This document shows positions 6,581 to 16,188 of a stretch of DNA of 28,880 bases, in pieces; positions within the stretch are counted from its first letter, which is position 1, and each line of letters begins with the position of its first letter. The DNA is from a virus: IMG/VR virus record IMGVR_UViG_3300026089_000300, positions 1 through 28,880 of that record. One strand, given 5' to 3'. Both the position numbers and the translations under genes were made by a program. A model generated the notes under the pieces. That model saw only the letters and a list, made by a program, of their open reading frames with translations, was not told the origin of the DNA and searched no databases.

Positions 6581-7375
6581 ATGCTTCAAACCTCTGAATT
6601 GCCCGCGCCCTTCTGGAAAAACTCCGCTTCCACCCTCTACCAAGGCGACTCTCTCGCCATTCTCCGCGCACTGCCCACCGCCAGTGTAGACGCCGTTGTC
6701 ACCGATCCGCCCTATTCCAGTGGCGGCATGATGCGCAGCGACCGCAACCTCAAGACCTCCGACAAGTACACCATCACCGGCACGCAGCGCATGCACCCCG
6801 AGTTCTTCGGTGACAACCGGGACCAGCGTTCGTTCCTCACTTGGTCGTCCATGTGGTTGACGGAGTGCTTCCGCGTCACGAAGCCCGGCGGGATTCTCTT
6901 GTGCTTCTCCGACTGGCGGCAGCTCCCCCTCATGACTGACGCCATCCAGTGCGGCGGATGGGTTTGGCGCGGCATCGTCCCCTGGGACAAAACCGAAGGC
7001 GTCCGCCCGCAAATGGGCTGGTTCCGCGCCCAGTGTGAATACGTGCTCACCGCCTCCCACGGCAGCATGGGACAGGAGCAAAGCCGCGCGCACCGGGTGT
7101 GCTTGCCTGGCATTGTTCGGGAAAACGTCCGCGCGAAGGAGAAGCAGCACATCACCGGGAAACCCCTCGCCCTCATGAAACGTTTGCTTGAGGTGCTGCC
7201 CGCGGGTTCCAGCGTGCTCGATCCGTTCGCCGGCAGCGGCACCACCATGCTTGCCGCGGCGGAAATGGGGATGAAGTCGATCGGCGTCGAAATGAGTGCC
7301 GCATACTGCGACCGCATCGCGGACCGTCTCGCCCAGCATTTGCCCGCACCTCCCGGAAATCCCGCCCTCAACTGA
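6581..7375 (+). CDS. DNA methyltransferase, DPPY type (orphan)
   Basis: 264 residues from ATG 6581; an ATG at 6461 in the same frame would add 40 residues but overlap the previous gene. The catalytic motif TDPPYSSGG is at 42-49 and comes before the SAM-binding motif LDPFAGSGTT near 213-222. That order is the β class of amino-methyltransferases, modifying adenine N6 or cytosine N4. No restriction partner is nearby. Likely roles are protecting phage DNA from host restriction, or timing of gene expression or packaging. Confidence 0.9.
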   Translation: MLQTSELPAPFWKNSASTLYQGDSLAILRALPTASVDAVVTDPPYSSGGMMRSDRNLKTSDKYTITGTQRMHPEFFGDNRDQRSFLTWSSMWLTECFRVTKPGGILLCFSDWRQLPLMTDAIQCGGWVWRGIVPWDKTEGVRPQMGWFRAQCEYVLTASHGSMGQEQSRAHRVCLPGIVRENVRAKEKQHITGKPLALMKRLLEVLPAGSSVLDPFAGSGTTMLAAAEMGMKSIGVEMSAAYCDRIADRLAQHLPAPPGNPALN

Positions 7376-7377
7376 CC

Positions 7378-7992
7378 ATGCCGCCCGTGCTCTCCCTCCC
7401 GCTTCCCTATTCCTCCGCGGAACGGCACCTTGGCCCGCTCCACCTTGGCACGCTCGCCGCGATCCGTCGCGGCGGGCTTGTCGTCCACGGGCGGGCCGAT
7501 GAGTTGATCGAGCGCGTGACCGGTCTCCCAGCCATCCAGGCCGGTCCGATTCTCGACCACCTGGCCGCGCAAAACCTCATCCTCCGACACCAGTCCGACG
7601 CCCTGCTTGCGCTCGCTTGTCCGCGGTTTGTCCGCACTTCCTTGCGTTCCGAAAAAGACCGGAATCGAAAACGCTCCTCACGCGGAAAGCCTTCTGAATG
7701 GCCGATTTCCGACACGATCCGCCGGCACTTCCCGGCGACGTGTCCGCAGCCTGTCCGCACCGACTCCCGCCCCGTAAGTTATCTCCTGCCGTCCGTCTTC
7801 GAACCCCTGCTGAAGAAGTTCCCCCACTCGCACCTGAAGCAGCGGCCTGTGAACGGCGAAGTGATCGCCGGCCCCTACCTCCCCGCGGACTTTCCCATGC
7901 TGGTCCGCCTGCTAGAAGAGAAGATGACCATGGGCTTCCGCCTGCACCTCCTCTACACCCGGAAAAGCGTCTCCGTCGCCCGCCTCCACTGA
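7378..7992 (+). CDS. Hypothetical protein, possible winged-helix N-terminus
   Basis: 204 residues, last gene of the rightward operon, two bases after the methyltransferase stop. Residues about 15-80 (LGPLHLGTLAAIRRGGLVV...GLPAIQAGPILDHLAAQNLILR) could form a winged helix. The middle is basic and the end is predicted mixed α/β. Not recognised. By position at the end of the early block it could be a late-gene regulator, but there is no direct evidence. The stop codon lies within a hairpin shared with the convergent fibre gene. Confidence 0.55.
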   Translation: MPPVLSLPLPYSSAERHLGPLHLGTLAAIRRGGLVVHGRADELIERVTGLPAIQAGPILDHLAAQNLILRHQSDALLALACPRFVRTSLRSEKDRNRKRSSRGKPSEWPISDTIRRHFPATCPQPVRTDSRPVSYLLPSVFEPLLKKFPHSHLKQRPVNGEVIAGPYLPADFPMLVRLLEEKMTMGFRLHLLYTRKSVSVARLH

Positions 7993-7999
7993 GGCGGGC
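7978..7999. terminator. Hairpin between convergent transcripts
   Basis: GCCCGCCTC (7978-7986), loop CACT, GAGGCGGGC (7991-7999): a perfect 9-bp GC stem covering the stop of the last early gene and 9 bp from the end of the leftward late operon. It lacks a T-tract on either side, so it may pause transcription or protect 3' ends rather than act as an intrinsic terminator. Confidence 0.5.
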
Positions 8000-8008
8000 C
8001 GCACGGCC

Positions 8009-9478
8009 TCATGAGTTGGACTCCCACGACGGCACGGAAACCGCGATCGTCTGGCCGCTGGTTTCGCTCGTCATGATCCCGATCCCGATCCGGTCCGCCT
8101 TGTTCGCCGATCCGGTGCCGCCGAACATCGCCGCCACCGTGTATTCGCCGATCTTCCACCAGCGTTCCCCGTAGTTGGAAAGCCACACCTCGTAGGTCGC
8201 CGTCGCGGACACATACTTGACGCGCACCCACTCGTTGAAACCGCCGGCGGTGGTCGGCGCTTGCAGGTTGCTCGTCTGCGCGCCCGTCGTCGCGTTCGCG
8301 CGCATGATCGTGAAATCGTTGAAGTCCCGCCAGCCGATGTTCGCCACCACGTTCGCCGGCGAGCTGATGAGCGCGATCCCGTAGACGATGCCGTTTTGGC
8401 GTGGGAACTGGTTCAGGATGCGGGCCGTCACCTGCCAATCGCCCGTCGCCGCGATCGAGCGCCAGCAGTACTTCGCCTTCCAGAGGTTTAAGCCCGCGCC
8501 GAAGGTGAAGTTCGGGCCGTCCACCGTCGTGTCGGTCAGCGTCGCCGCCGGCGTGATGCCGGAAATGTTCGGCCACGTCGCGGCCGGGACGAACGTCGAT
8601 CCCAGCATGTCCTGAATCTGCCCGAGGTTCGGCAGCTGATTCGCCGCCGTCGCCGGAGTCGAGGAAACCACCGGCGTGTTCGACGTCAGCGTCTGAGCCG
8701 TGATGCCCGTCGTGAAGGTCTTCGCCCCGGCGATGCTTTCCGTCCCCGTGCGATGCACCAGGCCCGTGTTCGCCGCCACCTGCTGCGCCACCCGCAGCGG
8801 CGTCATCATCCGGTTGTTCGCCGTGCCGGCCTCCGCCTCCGCTTGGGTCGCTGTAGCGGAAACCGCTGCGTTCAGCGCCGCGATTTCGTCCAGCGCATCC
8901 GCTGCCGCCTGTTCGGCGGCCGCCGCCGACTCCGCCGCCGCCGTCGCGCTCGCCGCCGCGGCCGTCGCCTCGCCCATGATTGTCCCGGCCAGCGCCAGCA
9001 CCAGCTCGCCCATGTCATCGCCGCCCACACCGGCCGGGTTCACCACCGTGAACTGCGCCGAAAGGTAGACCGCCACGCTGTCATCCGTGCCGCGGCCTTC
9101 CACGTGCAAGCGGTAGCTCCCCGCCGGCAGTGCCGCCGCGGCTGCCGGAATCCGCAGGCCGTTCACCTGCCCCGGCCCGCCGGCCTCCCATGCGGTCAAC
9201 GCCACGTTCAGGTCGCTCGGCAGCGGCACCATGTCCGGCGGCACCAGCGTTTTCGACCAGAACGAAAGCCCCTCGTGCTCACTGGTCAGCGGCCGCAGGG
9301 AAACCGTCACCGACGCGAAATCCTGCGTCGGCACCGGCAGCCCGGATTCCGCCAGCAGCAGTTCGAGCGACACCTCCGACCCGCGGAAGTAGCCCGGCCC
9401 GACGCCGGTCAGCTCGTCGATCACCGTGGCCGTCAGGTTGGCCGAGTCGCACAGCAGGCGCATCACATTCGAGGGCAT
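8009..9478 (-). CDS. Distal tail fibre / receptor-binding protein
   Basis: 489 residues, last gene of the late operon. Residues 1-150 form a β-rich attachment region. Residues about 160-215 are an Ala/Glu-rich coiled coil (AAAASATAAAESAAAAEQAAADALDEI as a heptad-like stretch), the sign of a trimeric stalk. A typical fibre shaft motif follows, TGTESIAGAKTFTTGITAQT. The C-terminal 200 residues, with W and Y in β-strands (NEWVRVKYVSATATYEVWLSNYGERW), look like a jelly-roll or laminin-G-like head that would bind the host surface. Lies 61 bp after the tail-tip gene. Confidence 0.8.
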   Translation of the reverse strand: MPSNVMRLLCDSANLTATVIDELTGVGPGYFRGSEVSLELLLAESGLPVPTQDFASVTVSLRPLTSEHEGLSFWSKTLVPPDMVPLPSDLNVALTAWEAGGPGQVNGLRIPAAAAALPAGSYRLHVEGRGTDDSVAVYLSAQFTVVNPAGVGGDDMGELVLALAGTIMGEATAAAASATAAAESAAAAEQAAADALDEIAALNAAVSATATQAEAEAGTANNRMMTPLRVAQQVAANTGLVHRTGTESIAGAKTFTTGITAQTLTSNTPVVSSTPATAANQLPNLGQIQDMLGSTFVPAATWPNISGITPAATLTDTTVDGPNFTFGAGLNLWKAKYCWRSIAATGDWQVTARILNQFPRQNGIVYGIALISSPANVVANIGWRDFNDFTIMRANATTGAQTSNLQAPTTAGGFNEWVRVKYVSATATYEVWLSNYGERWWKIGEYTVAAMFGGTGSANKADRIGIGIMTSETSGQTIAVSVPSWESNS

Positions 9479-9539
9479 GGCCGCATCGTCGCCACCGCGG
9501 TGCGGGGCGTCATGGCCCGGCGGACCCCGTTCGATCCGT

Positions 9540-11474
9540 TCAAACCACCACCGGCTCGGCCTCCTGGTCCGGACCCAGCGTGTTGTCGCTCAGCTTCGCC
9601 CGGGCGAACGCCGCCACCACGTGCCGGGTGTAGACCTTCCCCGTGATGTCCAAAGACACATTCAGCGTCGCCGAGCCACCCGTCACCGTCGCCGAGGTTT
9701 CCACCTCGCCGGCCGTGCCGTCCTCGAAGAACATCGTCACCGTCACGCTCGCGAACACGTTCGACAGCTCCAGCCCGTCCAGCTCCGGCGGCGTCCAGGT
9801 CAGCAGGTAGGACGCCGCGAACGTTCCCTCCGTTCCCGTCACCGTTTCCTGGTAGAACACGTTGTCGAGGAAGTTGGAAACCGTCGTCTCCGTCAGCGTC
9901 TCGCCGCGCGCCATCGGCTGCACGTCCGTCTCCGGGTTCCACTCGAACATCGCCGAATCGTAATCCGCCAGATCCAGCCGCGCCGTCAGCGCCTTCCCGT
10001 CAGCGCTCGCCCCGAGCTGCCACCCGATCACCTCGAACTCGCGGGCATCCAGACCGATTTCTGGCGCGGAATACCGCAGCACGTCTCCCGCCTGAACCAG
10101 CATCCCCCGCAGGTCCGTCGAGAGCGAGAGCGACATGCGGGACCTCGACCGCCGCAGCATCACCCGCGCGATCCGCTGCGCCGCCTCGTGGCTCGTCGTC
10201 AGCGGCAGCTCCACGTCCAGCCAAGACACCACACCGCCGTCCGCCGCCACCGCCGCCGCATCCTCCCACCCGGGGAAGCTGCTCGGCTGCCACGTCACCT
10301 CGTCCATGAACGTCCCGCGAACCGCGTTCGGCAGGCTCCGCGTCGGCTTCTCGATCGCCACCTCGTAGTCCTCCAGCACCATCCCCTCGTCCAGATCGAA
10401 ACTCGCCGCCACCGGTGCGCCGGCCACGATCTTCCACATCCCCGAGGCGTAGAGGATTTTCCCGGCCATCGCGTCCGCCATCATCTCCAGCACGTCCGCG
10501 TGCGGTTGGTCCGCGCTCACCACTCCGTTCATCTCATACCGGCGGGAGAATCCCCCGTCCTTCACCGGCACCAGCTCGTCGCACACGTCCGCGGAGCGCT
10601 TCAGCGTGTCCATGTCTAGCGCCTCCCACGGGAAGCCCATGCACTCGACCAGGTAATCCGCCACGCACAGCGCCGCGTTCGGCGTGTAGCGCGTCGTCCC
10701 CGTCCGCGGGTCGAACACCCGCTTGCCACGCACCGTCGCCGAGAAATCCGGCGATACCTGCTCGAAATTGATCGAGAAATTCTCCGTCCGCACGACAAGC
10801 GCCGCGATCCCCTCGAACCGGTCGTCCTCCGTCAGCACGTCGATCCCGATCGGCACTTTCTCGTAACCGGAAAGACCGAAGCTGCCGGATTTGAACGTCT
10901 TGCCGTTCTTCCGCGGGTCGAGCACATCCCGGCAGAATTTCCCGAGGTTCTGCCCCGGCTCGCCCTTGAACGGCCACACGATCAGGCTTTTCGCGAACTT
11001 CCCGGACACGCGGCCGAACGTGTCCTGCCGCGTCCAGAGGTCCACCCCGAGCGAGATTTCGAGGATGCCCGGCACCAGCGTAAGATCCACCAGCTCGCCC
11101 CAATCGCCCCGGCGCTGTTCTACCTCGATCTTGTCCTTGATGATCCAGAAATCGTCGAACGCCTCGATCTCGTGCGCCGCGATGGCCACGATCACCCAGG
11201 CCACCTTCTTCTTGTCCGGGTTGTGCATGAACACGAACGGCCCAGCCACCCGCGTTCTCCCGTAAATGATCCGCCGCGGCGTCAGCGGGTTGAGGAAGTT
11301 CCGATAGGCGTTCCGGTTCTGCGCCGCCAGCGCCTCCCGCTGCGCTGCCTTCTGCGCCTTTTGCTGCGCCGAGTAGCTGGCGAAAGTCGTGTAGACCGCA
11401 GCCGCCGCGATTGCGACCTGAACGACCCAATAATACTCAATGATGTAGGCGACTACCGCGTAAATGGTTTCCAT
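9540..11474 (-). CDS. Tail tip / host specificity protein (lambda gpJ-like)
   Basis: 644 residues from ATG 11474. A hydrophobic N-terminal segment and an Ala/Gln helix (SAQQKAQKAAQREALAAQNRN) precede PRRIIYGRTRVAGPFVFMH and WVIVAIAAHEIEAFDDFWI. This is the pattern of the J-like tail-tip hub in siphophages, where the protein forms the central hub and baseplate core. The C-terminal part is β-rich and includes a fibronectin-like stretch (LTWTPPELDGLELSNVFASV). Its start overlaps the preceding peptidase gene by 22 bp. An upstream in-frame extension exists but overlaps that gene heavily and is rejected. Confidence 0.82.
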   Translation of the reverse strand: METIYAVVAYIIEYYWVVQVAIAAAAVYTTFASYSAQQKAQKAAQREALAAQNRNAYRNFLNPLTPRRIIYGRTRVAGPFVFMHNPDKKKVAWVIVAIAAHEIEAFDDFWIIKDKIEVEQRRGDWGELVDLTLVPGILEISLGVDLWTRQDTFGRVSGKFAKSLIVWPFKGEPGQNLGKFCRDVLDPRKNGKTFKSGSFGLSGYEKVPIGIDVLTEDDRFEGIAALVVRTENFSINFEQVSPDFSATVRGKRVFDPRTGTTRYTPNAALCVADYLVECMGFPWEALDMDTLKRSADVCDELVPVKDGGFSRRYEMNGVVSADQPHADVLEMMADAMAGKILYASGMWKIVAGAPVAASFDLDEGMVLEDYEVAIEKPTRSLPNAVRGTFMDEVTWQPSSFPGWEDAAAVAADGGVVSWLDVELPLTTSHEAAQRIARVMLRRSRSRMSLSLSTDLRGMLVQAGDVLRYSAPEIGLDAREFEVIGWQLGASADGKALTARLDLADYDSAMFEWNPETDVQPMARGETLTETTVSNFLDNVFYQETVTGTEGTFAASYLLTWTPPELDGLELSNVFASVTVTMFFEDGTAGEVETSATVTGGSATLNVSLDITGKVYTRHVVAAFARAKLSDNTLGPDQEAEPVVV

Positions 11475-11878
11475 GAAAATGCCTCCCGTCTTTCGGTTTC
11501 CGGCATCCGAACCTGACCGGCGCATCCCTGCACCGCGGACACAATCGCCGCACCGTCGAAAATTCCAGGCGATCCGCCGCGCGTGAGCACCACGTCGCCG
11601 GCGCGCAGCGGTTCGTCGTCCGCCAGCTCCACCCAGCCATCGGAAAGCAGCAGCGCCCGAAAGCCGCCCGTCAATCCGCCGGCCGCGTGCCTTCGCAGTC
11701 CCTCGAACTTCGTGCGGTAGCTCCCGCGAACCCGTTCCTGGTGCCGCGTGCCCGTCAGCGCGTCGATCCACCCCAGCGCCAGCAGCGCGCAATCGTGCTC
11801 GCCCTCGCGATAGGGCAGGGCGAAGCGCCCGGCGAGATACCCCACCGCCGCGGCCGTCATGTCCGGTCGATCGTCCAT
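11453..11878 (-). CDS. NlpC/P60-like tail-tip peptidase (DUF6950-type)
   Basis: 141 residues. FALPYREGEHDCALLALGWIDALTG has the Cys of the papain-like NlpC/P60 fold (HDC motif), as in phage gpK-like proteins. The later DVVLTRGGSPGIFDGAAIV is where the family normally shows G-x-x-(H)-x-G; the catalytic His is not obvious here. Gene order tape measure, two tail proteins, NlpC-like, J-like matches lambda M-L-K-J. Such proteins cut peptidoglycan or cap the tail tip during DNA entry. The start shares one base with the previous stop. Confidence 0.72.
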   Translation of the reverse strand: MDDRPDMTAAAVGYLAGRFALPYREGEHDCALLALGWIDALTGTRHQERVRGSYRTKFEGLRRHAAGGLTGGFRALLLSDGWVELADDEPLRAGDVVLTRGGSPGIFDGAAIVSAVQGCAGQVRMPETERREAFSWKPFTR

Positions 11879-12426
11879 CACAGCCGGATCGTCACGTCTT
11901 GGATGCTCTGCACGAACCGCAGGCCCGTGTCGCCCGGGTGCAGCGCCTGTTGGTGCGCGTCCGTGTAGATCTGCCCCCAGCTCTCCCGCAGCTTCGCCAG
12001 CTCGTTCGTCAGCGTGATCTGGATCGTCGTCCCCTTCGCCTTCCGGGAAACCTTCAAAACGTCCATGCTGCCGCGCATCAGCGTCTCCACACCGATCAGC
12101 TCCCCGCCGTCGCCGGCGAAGATCGCCAGCGAAAGTTCCGCCCGGCGGCCCTTGAAATTCAACGTCGAGACAGACGACAGCGCGTGATTTGGTACCTCGT
12201 TGAGCGTTAGGTTCACCGATCCCGCCCGGATTTCCGAATACTCTTCCACCGCGTCCACCTGGCCGAACGCGCCCACGCCCTGCCATTCCTCGCCGGCGTA
12301 GAACAGCTGGCCAACCCCCGTCCAAGCCCGCACCGGTTCACCCTCGATGTCGAGGAACGCCAGCAGGGCCGGCCGCACCTCCGCCGCCGCGCACGCCGTC
12401 GCAAAGTCTGGATGAAGATCGCGCAT
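11878..12426 (-). CDS. Minor tail protein (lambda gpL position)
   Basis: 182 residues, between the M-like and NlpC-like genes. β-rich, with FLDIEGEPVRAWTGVGQLFYAGEEWQGVG near the N-terminus, resembling DUF2163-like or baseplate-hub proteins that start with a short helix and then a W-x-G-x-G-x-(L/I)-x(W/Y/F) pattern. The body (SEIRAGSVNLTLNEVP...LNFKGRRAELSLAIF) has alternating strands. Function is assigned from order and fold style. It likely sits at the junction of tail tube and tip. Confidence 0.68.
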   Translation of the reverse strand: MRDLHPDFATACAAAEVRPALLAFLDIEGEPVRAWTGVGQLFYAGEEWQGVGAFGQVDAVEEYSEIRAGSVNLTLNEVPNHALSSVSTLNFKGRRAELSLAIFAGDGGELIGVETLMRGSMDVLKVSRKAKGTTIQITLTNELAKLRESWGQIYTDAHQQALHPGDTGLRFVQSIQDVTIRL

Positions 12427-12438
12427 CGTGGAAAACGG

Positions 12439-13089
12439 TTAGGACCACCCAATCGGCACCGGCGCTTCGTCACCGCGCAGCACCACCTGCACCCCGGAAA
12501 GTTTGAACTCGTAGGGCCGCAGCAGCTTACCGGCGTCCAGATCCCACGCCGGCGCATCGCTCAGCATGCGGAACAACCCGCGCGCCGGGCGCGCCATGAT
12601 CCGGGTTTGCACCGGCAGCGCGTGCATGATCTTCGGCCACACGTCGAGCGTCGCCCGGCCATCTGCGCCCGCGTAGGCGGTCTCCCGCACCTTGCTAAGC
12701 TGGTTGCCGATCTGCACCCAGTCGCCTGGCATCAGCGCCGTTCCCGGCTTCCAGCCCTCCGTTTCCACCGTCCGCGCGCCGGCCGCCGCGGCCACCCGCA
12801 GCACCGGCAGCCCCTGCCCGTGCCCCAGCGGCTTGGATGCCGACGGGTCGAACATGCGAAACACGTTCACCGGCCCTTCCAGCCTCAGGAAAAACCCCTG
12901 CGCGATCTGCGCATCACGCCGGTTCATCGGCTTCACGCCCATGACGAAAGACCACCTTTCCACCTGACCGAGCTGCACCTGCACATGCCCGGAAAACGGG
13001 CTCTCCGCCACGCCGTGGTTGTTCTCCATCGTCCACGAAAGAGTCATGGCGCGTTGCAGCTCCGCCGGCAGTTCGATGATCGATGGCAC
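12439..13089 (-). CDS. Minor tail protein (lambda gpM position)
   Basis: 216 residues from a GTG start. The segments WTMENNHGVAESPFSGHVQ, ERWSFVMGVKPMNRRDA and PVNVFRMFDPSASKP, then a β-rich core with GDWVQIGNQLSKV, match a conserved siphophage minor tail protein lying directly after the tape measure. It probably caps the tape measure C-termini at the tail tip. Lies 12 bp before the next gene and about 108 bp after the tape-measure stop. Confidence 0.68.
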   Translation of the reverse strand: MPSIIELPAELQRAMTLSWTMENNHGVAESPFSGHVQVQLGQVERWSFVMGVKPMNRRDAQIAQGFFLRLEGPVNVFRMFDPSASKPLGHGQGLPVLRVAAAAGARTVETEGWKPGTALMPGDWVQIGNQLSKVRETAYAGADGRATLDVWPKIMHALPVQTRIMARPARGLFRMLSDAPAWDLDAGKLLRPYEFKLSGVQVVLRGDEAPVPIGWS

Positions 13090-13197
13090 GCCAAAGCATT
13101 CCCCGGCCGTGCCATCCAGTCACCGAGCCCGCCCCACCGTTCGCCCCGTTCGCCCCTTTTCTGTCTCTCAACTCTCAGCCCTCACCTCTCAACATCC

Positions 13198-16092
13198 TCA
13201 CTGGAACGCCTCCCGATACGCCCCGCCCCGCTGGATCAGCGCCGGGATGATGTTGATGATGTTCTTCTGCACCTGCGGCAGAATGCGGCCCAGCTCCTCA
13301 TGGGAGACACCCGGTTGCAGCGTGATCGGCACCGAAACATTCACCGCGCCCCGTTGGCGACGGCGGGAGCCGCGCACCTTCGTGTGGTCGATCACCGTTT
13401 CTTGCGGGTGCAGCATCGCCAGCCGGCCGCCCTGGCCATCCAGACCGCCCGTGCGCGCGCCGTTGCCCGTGTAACCGCCGCCGGCGAAGCTCGCCCCGGA
13501 AAACGCGCTGCCGATCGCGGAGAGGATACCACCCCACCCGCCCGCCGACGAACCGCCGGAAGCTCCGCCGCCCAGCCCGTTGATGAGCGCCATCAGCCCG
13601 TTCTTGATGAGGTTCTTCGTCATCTCCTGCGCGAAGCTCGTCCACAGGTCGCGGAACTTCACCTTGCCCGTTTCTACGAACTGGTCGATTGCTCCGCCGA
13701 GGTGCTGGAAAACGACGCGGTAGCGTTCCTCGATCGGCTTCGCGTCGCCGATCACATCGTCCACCACCTTCGCTTTTTTGACCTTTTCCCAGTGGTCTCC
13801 GTATTTCGCCCAGCCCTGCCCCCAATCGTCCACCTTCATCCCCTGCCCGGCAGCCATCGCCGATGGCGTCAGTTTCACCGCCTCGCCCGCCTTCGTCAGG
13901 TTGCCAAGCTCGCCGATCACCGGGCGGATGCCGCCGGTGATGAGGTGTTGGAAGAAATCGACGCCTTCCAGGCACATGTCCTTCAGCCACGAGTGCTGCG
14001 TCGCGTCGTCGTGCATCTGCTCGCCGGCGGCGGTGAACTTCCGCATCCAAGCCGTTGCGCCGTCGATCGCGCCGGTCAGCTTGTCGAGGTAGCCTTTCGC
14101 CTGGTCCACCATCGTCTTGACCGCGTTGGAAATGGCAGAGAAGGCGTCCTTGGCCATGGCCGAAAGCGTGCCGATCGCGCCGCGCAGCCATTCGACCGCC
14201 TTGCCGAACAGCTCGACGGCCGCTTTCGCCAAGCCAGTTTCGACCACCAGCTTTTGCCAAGCCGCTTGGATCGACACCGAAACGAGGTCGAACACCGAAC
14301 GCCAGAACGCCCCGGCGCTTTGCAGGTAGCTCCCGAAGGACTCGAACGCCCCCTGCGCCGGCGCGAGGAACTCCGCCACCCGTCCGAACCACTGCTGGAT
14401 CGTCTGCACGATACCCGCCACCACCTCGCCGGCCCGCGTGCCCGCCTCCGGCAGGTTCGTCGTCAGCCATTGCACCAAGCCGGACGTCCAGTTGATCGCC
14501 GCAGTCAGGCCGTTCACAAAGACCGTCAGCGCCGCCGCCGCCATGTCCGCGAAGCCCGACACCGCCGCGCCGGAATCCACGCCGAACGCCTTCAGCAGCG
14601 CGCCAGCGAAGTTCAGCAGCGCCGAGCGCAACGCGCCCAGCAGCGGGCCGAACGACGCCTTGAGCTGCGCCCAGGCCGCGCCGAGCGCTTGCAGCGCGCC
14701 CGCGTTGCTCGCCTGCCAGCCGGCGAACCATTGCTGGATCGCCGCCACGCCGGCGACGATCTCGCCTTTGAACATCGCCCAGGCACCCACCGCCGCCACG
14801 ATCGCCAGCCCCCACGGACCCGTGAGGAATCCGGCAATCGAGCCAATGGCCGCCAAAATCGCCGGACCCGCCGTGACGATCGAGGAAATCGCCAGTGCGA
14901 ACGGCGGCAGCGCCGCGGCGGCGAGTCCGAAACCCACCGCCAGTTGCTTCGCCCAATCCGGCAACGTCGAAAGCCGGTTCACGAGGTCCACGCCCTTCAT
15001 CACCAGCCCCGTGAGCGAATCCAGCAATCCGCCTTCCGCGAGGCTGATGGAAAGATTCCCGAACGCGTTACGCAACCGCGCGAGGCTCGCCAGCCAGCCC
15101 TTGTTCTGCGCGTCCGCCAGCTTGCTCGCCGCCGTCTGATCTTTCGTCGCTTCGACGTACTGGTTGAGCTCCGCCGCACCGGCCTCCGTCATGATTGCCG
15201 CGGCGCGCATCGCGTCCGTGCCGAACATCGCTTGGAGCGTCGCCACCTTCTGCGATTCGCTCATCTTGCCGAGCTTCCGATGCAGAATTTCCGCCACCTG
15301 CGCCAATTCGAGGAAGTTCCCCTTCTTGTCCTTGAACGAAATGCCGAGCGAATCGAACGCCGCCGCGGCCGACTTCGTTTGCGGTTCCAGCCGAAGCAGC
15401 ATCGTTTTCAGCGACGTGCCCGCGTCGCTACCCTTGATTCCGTTCTGAGCCAGCAACGCCAGCGCGCCGGCCGTTGTGTTGATGTTCTGGCCGGAAATGT
15501 TCGCGACAGCCGAAACCTGCGCCAATCCCTCCGCCATGTCGGCCACCCCCGCCGTGGATGCGATCGAGGCACCGGCCAGCGCGTTGACGATCCGCCCGGA
15601 ATCCTGCGCCTGGAGTTTGAACGCCCCCATGGCCTCCGCGACCACCGCCGAAGCCCTCCCCAGCTCCATGTTCTCCGTCGCTGCGAGCTGGATCGTGGAC
15701 GCCAGCGCACCGGCGGAAATCTGCGCCGGAGTCAACCCGGCCTTCACCAGCTCCAACATGCCGTCCGCCGCCTGGTTCGCGGAAAAGACCGTGGTCCGCC
15801 CCATGTCCAGTGCCGTGGCCTTGAGCTGCGCCATCTCCCCCGCCGTCGCGCCCGACGCGCCGGCGATCTTGTTCATGGACAGCTCGAACTGGCCGGCCGT
15901 GTTGACCACCTGGTTCAGTCCGGCGGAAAGCCCCGCGCTGATGCCGAGATTCCCCAGGTTCGTAAGCCCGGAAAGCGACTTCTGGAAGTTGGTGGCCTTC
16001 TTCTGAAGATCCTTCTGCCACGCATTGAACTTCGTCCCGAAATTCGCCGTATCGAGAAGCGCGCGGATTTGCAGCGTGCCGAGAATAGCCAT
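13198..16092 (-). CDS. Tail tape measure protein, TP901 family
   Basis: 964 residues, which would set a tail of roughly 140 nm at the usual 0.15 nm per residue. The N-terminal 330 residues are the TP901 core: QFELSMNKIAGASGATAGEMAQL, ANQAADGMLELVKAGLT, MGAFKLQAQDSGRIVNALAGA and MLLRLEPQTKSAAAAFDSLG. Four or more hydrophobic stretches lie at about 380-460. The C-terminus has the TKNLIKNGLMALINGLGGG and GLDGQGGRLAMLHPQETVID segments common to tape measures. It is separated by about 4.8 kb from the tail chaperones that normally precede it directly. Confidence 0.95.
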   Translation of the reverse strand: MAILGTLQIRALLDTANFGTKFNAWQKDLQKKATNFQKSLSGLTNLGNLGISAGLSAGLNQVVNTAGQFELSMNKIAGASGATAGEMAQLKATALDMGRTTVFSANQAADGMLELVKAGLTPAQISAGALASTIQLAATENMELGRASAVVAEAMGAFKLQAQDSGRIVNALAGASIASTAGVADMAEGLAQVSAVANISGQNINTTAGALALLAQNGIKGSDAGTSLKTMLLRLEPQTKSAAAAFDSLGISFKDKKGNFLELAQVAEILHRKLGKMSESQKVATLQAMFGTDAMRAAAIMTEAGAAELNQYVEATKDQTAASKLADAQNKGWLASLARLRNAFGNLSISLAEGGLLDSLTGLVMKGVDLVNRLSTLPDWAKQLAVGFGLAAAALPPFALAISSIVTAGPAILAAIGSIAGFLTGPWGLAIVAAVGAWAMFKGEIVAGVAAIQQWFAGWQASNAGALQALGAAWAQLKASFGPLLGALRSALLNFAGALLKAFGVDSGAAVSGFADMAAAALTVFVNGLTAAINWTSGLVQWLTTNLPEAGTRAGEVVAGIVQTIQQWFGRVAEFLAPAQGAFESFGSYLQSAGAFWRSVFDLVSVSIQAAWQKLVVETGLAKAAVELFGKAVEWLRGAIGTLSAMAKDAFSAISNAVKTMVDQAKGYLDKLTGAIDGATAWMRKFTAAGEQMHDDATQHSWLKDMCLEGVDFFQHLITGGIRPVIGELGNLTKAGEAVKLTPSAMAAGQGMKVDDWGQGWAKYGDHWEKVKKAKVVDDVIGDAKPIEERYRVVFQHLGGAIDQFVETGKVKFRDLWTSFAQEMTKNLIKNGLMALINGLGGGASGGSSAGGWGGILSAIGSAFSGASFAGGGYTGNGARTGGLDGQGGRLAMLHPQETVIDHTKVRGSRRRQRGAVNVSVPITLQPGVSHEELGRILPQVQKNIINIIPALIQRGGAYREAFQ

Positions 16093-16172
16093 GCCGCCAG
16101 CGTCCCGGAATCACTCCGCCGATTCAGCGGCTCCGTTCCCGCTTTCGGGCGGTTCACCTTTGGGGCTAGTAG

Positions 16173-16188
16173 GCGCTAGGGCTAGCGC
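16173..16188. promoter_or_regulatory. Palindrome GCGCTAG-GG-CTAGCGC
   Basis: GCGCTAGGGCTAGCGC is a 7-bp inverted repeat with a two-base centre, with another CTAG nearby. It lies between the leftward tape-measure gene and the rightward promoter at 16218, so it could be an operator for either. No protein in the window is obviously matched to it. Confidence 0.4.

Noticed and set aside
11475-11792. N-terminal extension of the tail-tip protein upstream of 11474
   Set aside because: Low-complexity Arg/Gly residues overlapping the NlpC-like gene in another frame; METIYAVV at 11474 is the natural start.
11879-12325. N-terminal extension of the NlpC-like protein
   Set aside because: Overlaps the gpL-position gene; the ATG at 11878 sits at the stop of that gene and gives the family length.
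12412-16179. Very long open frame of 1255 codons on the + strand, antisense to the tape measure and tail genes
   Set aside because: It is rich in Arg, His and Pro with no domain logic, a typical mirror of high-GC codon bias in the real minus-strand genes.
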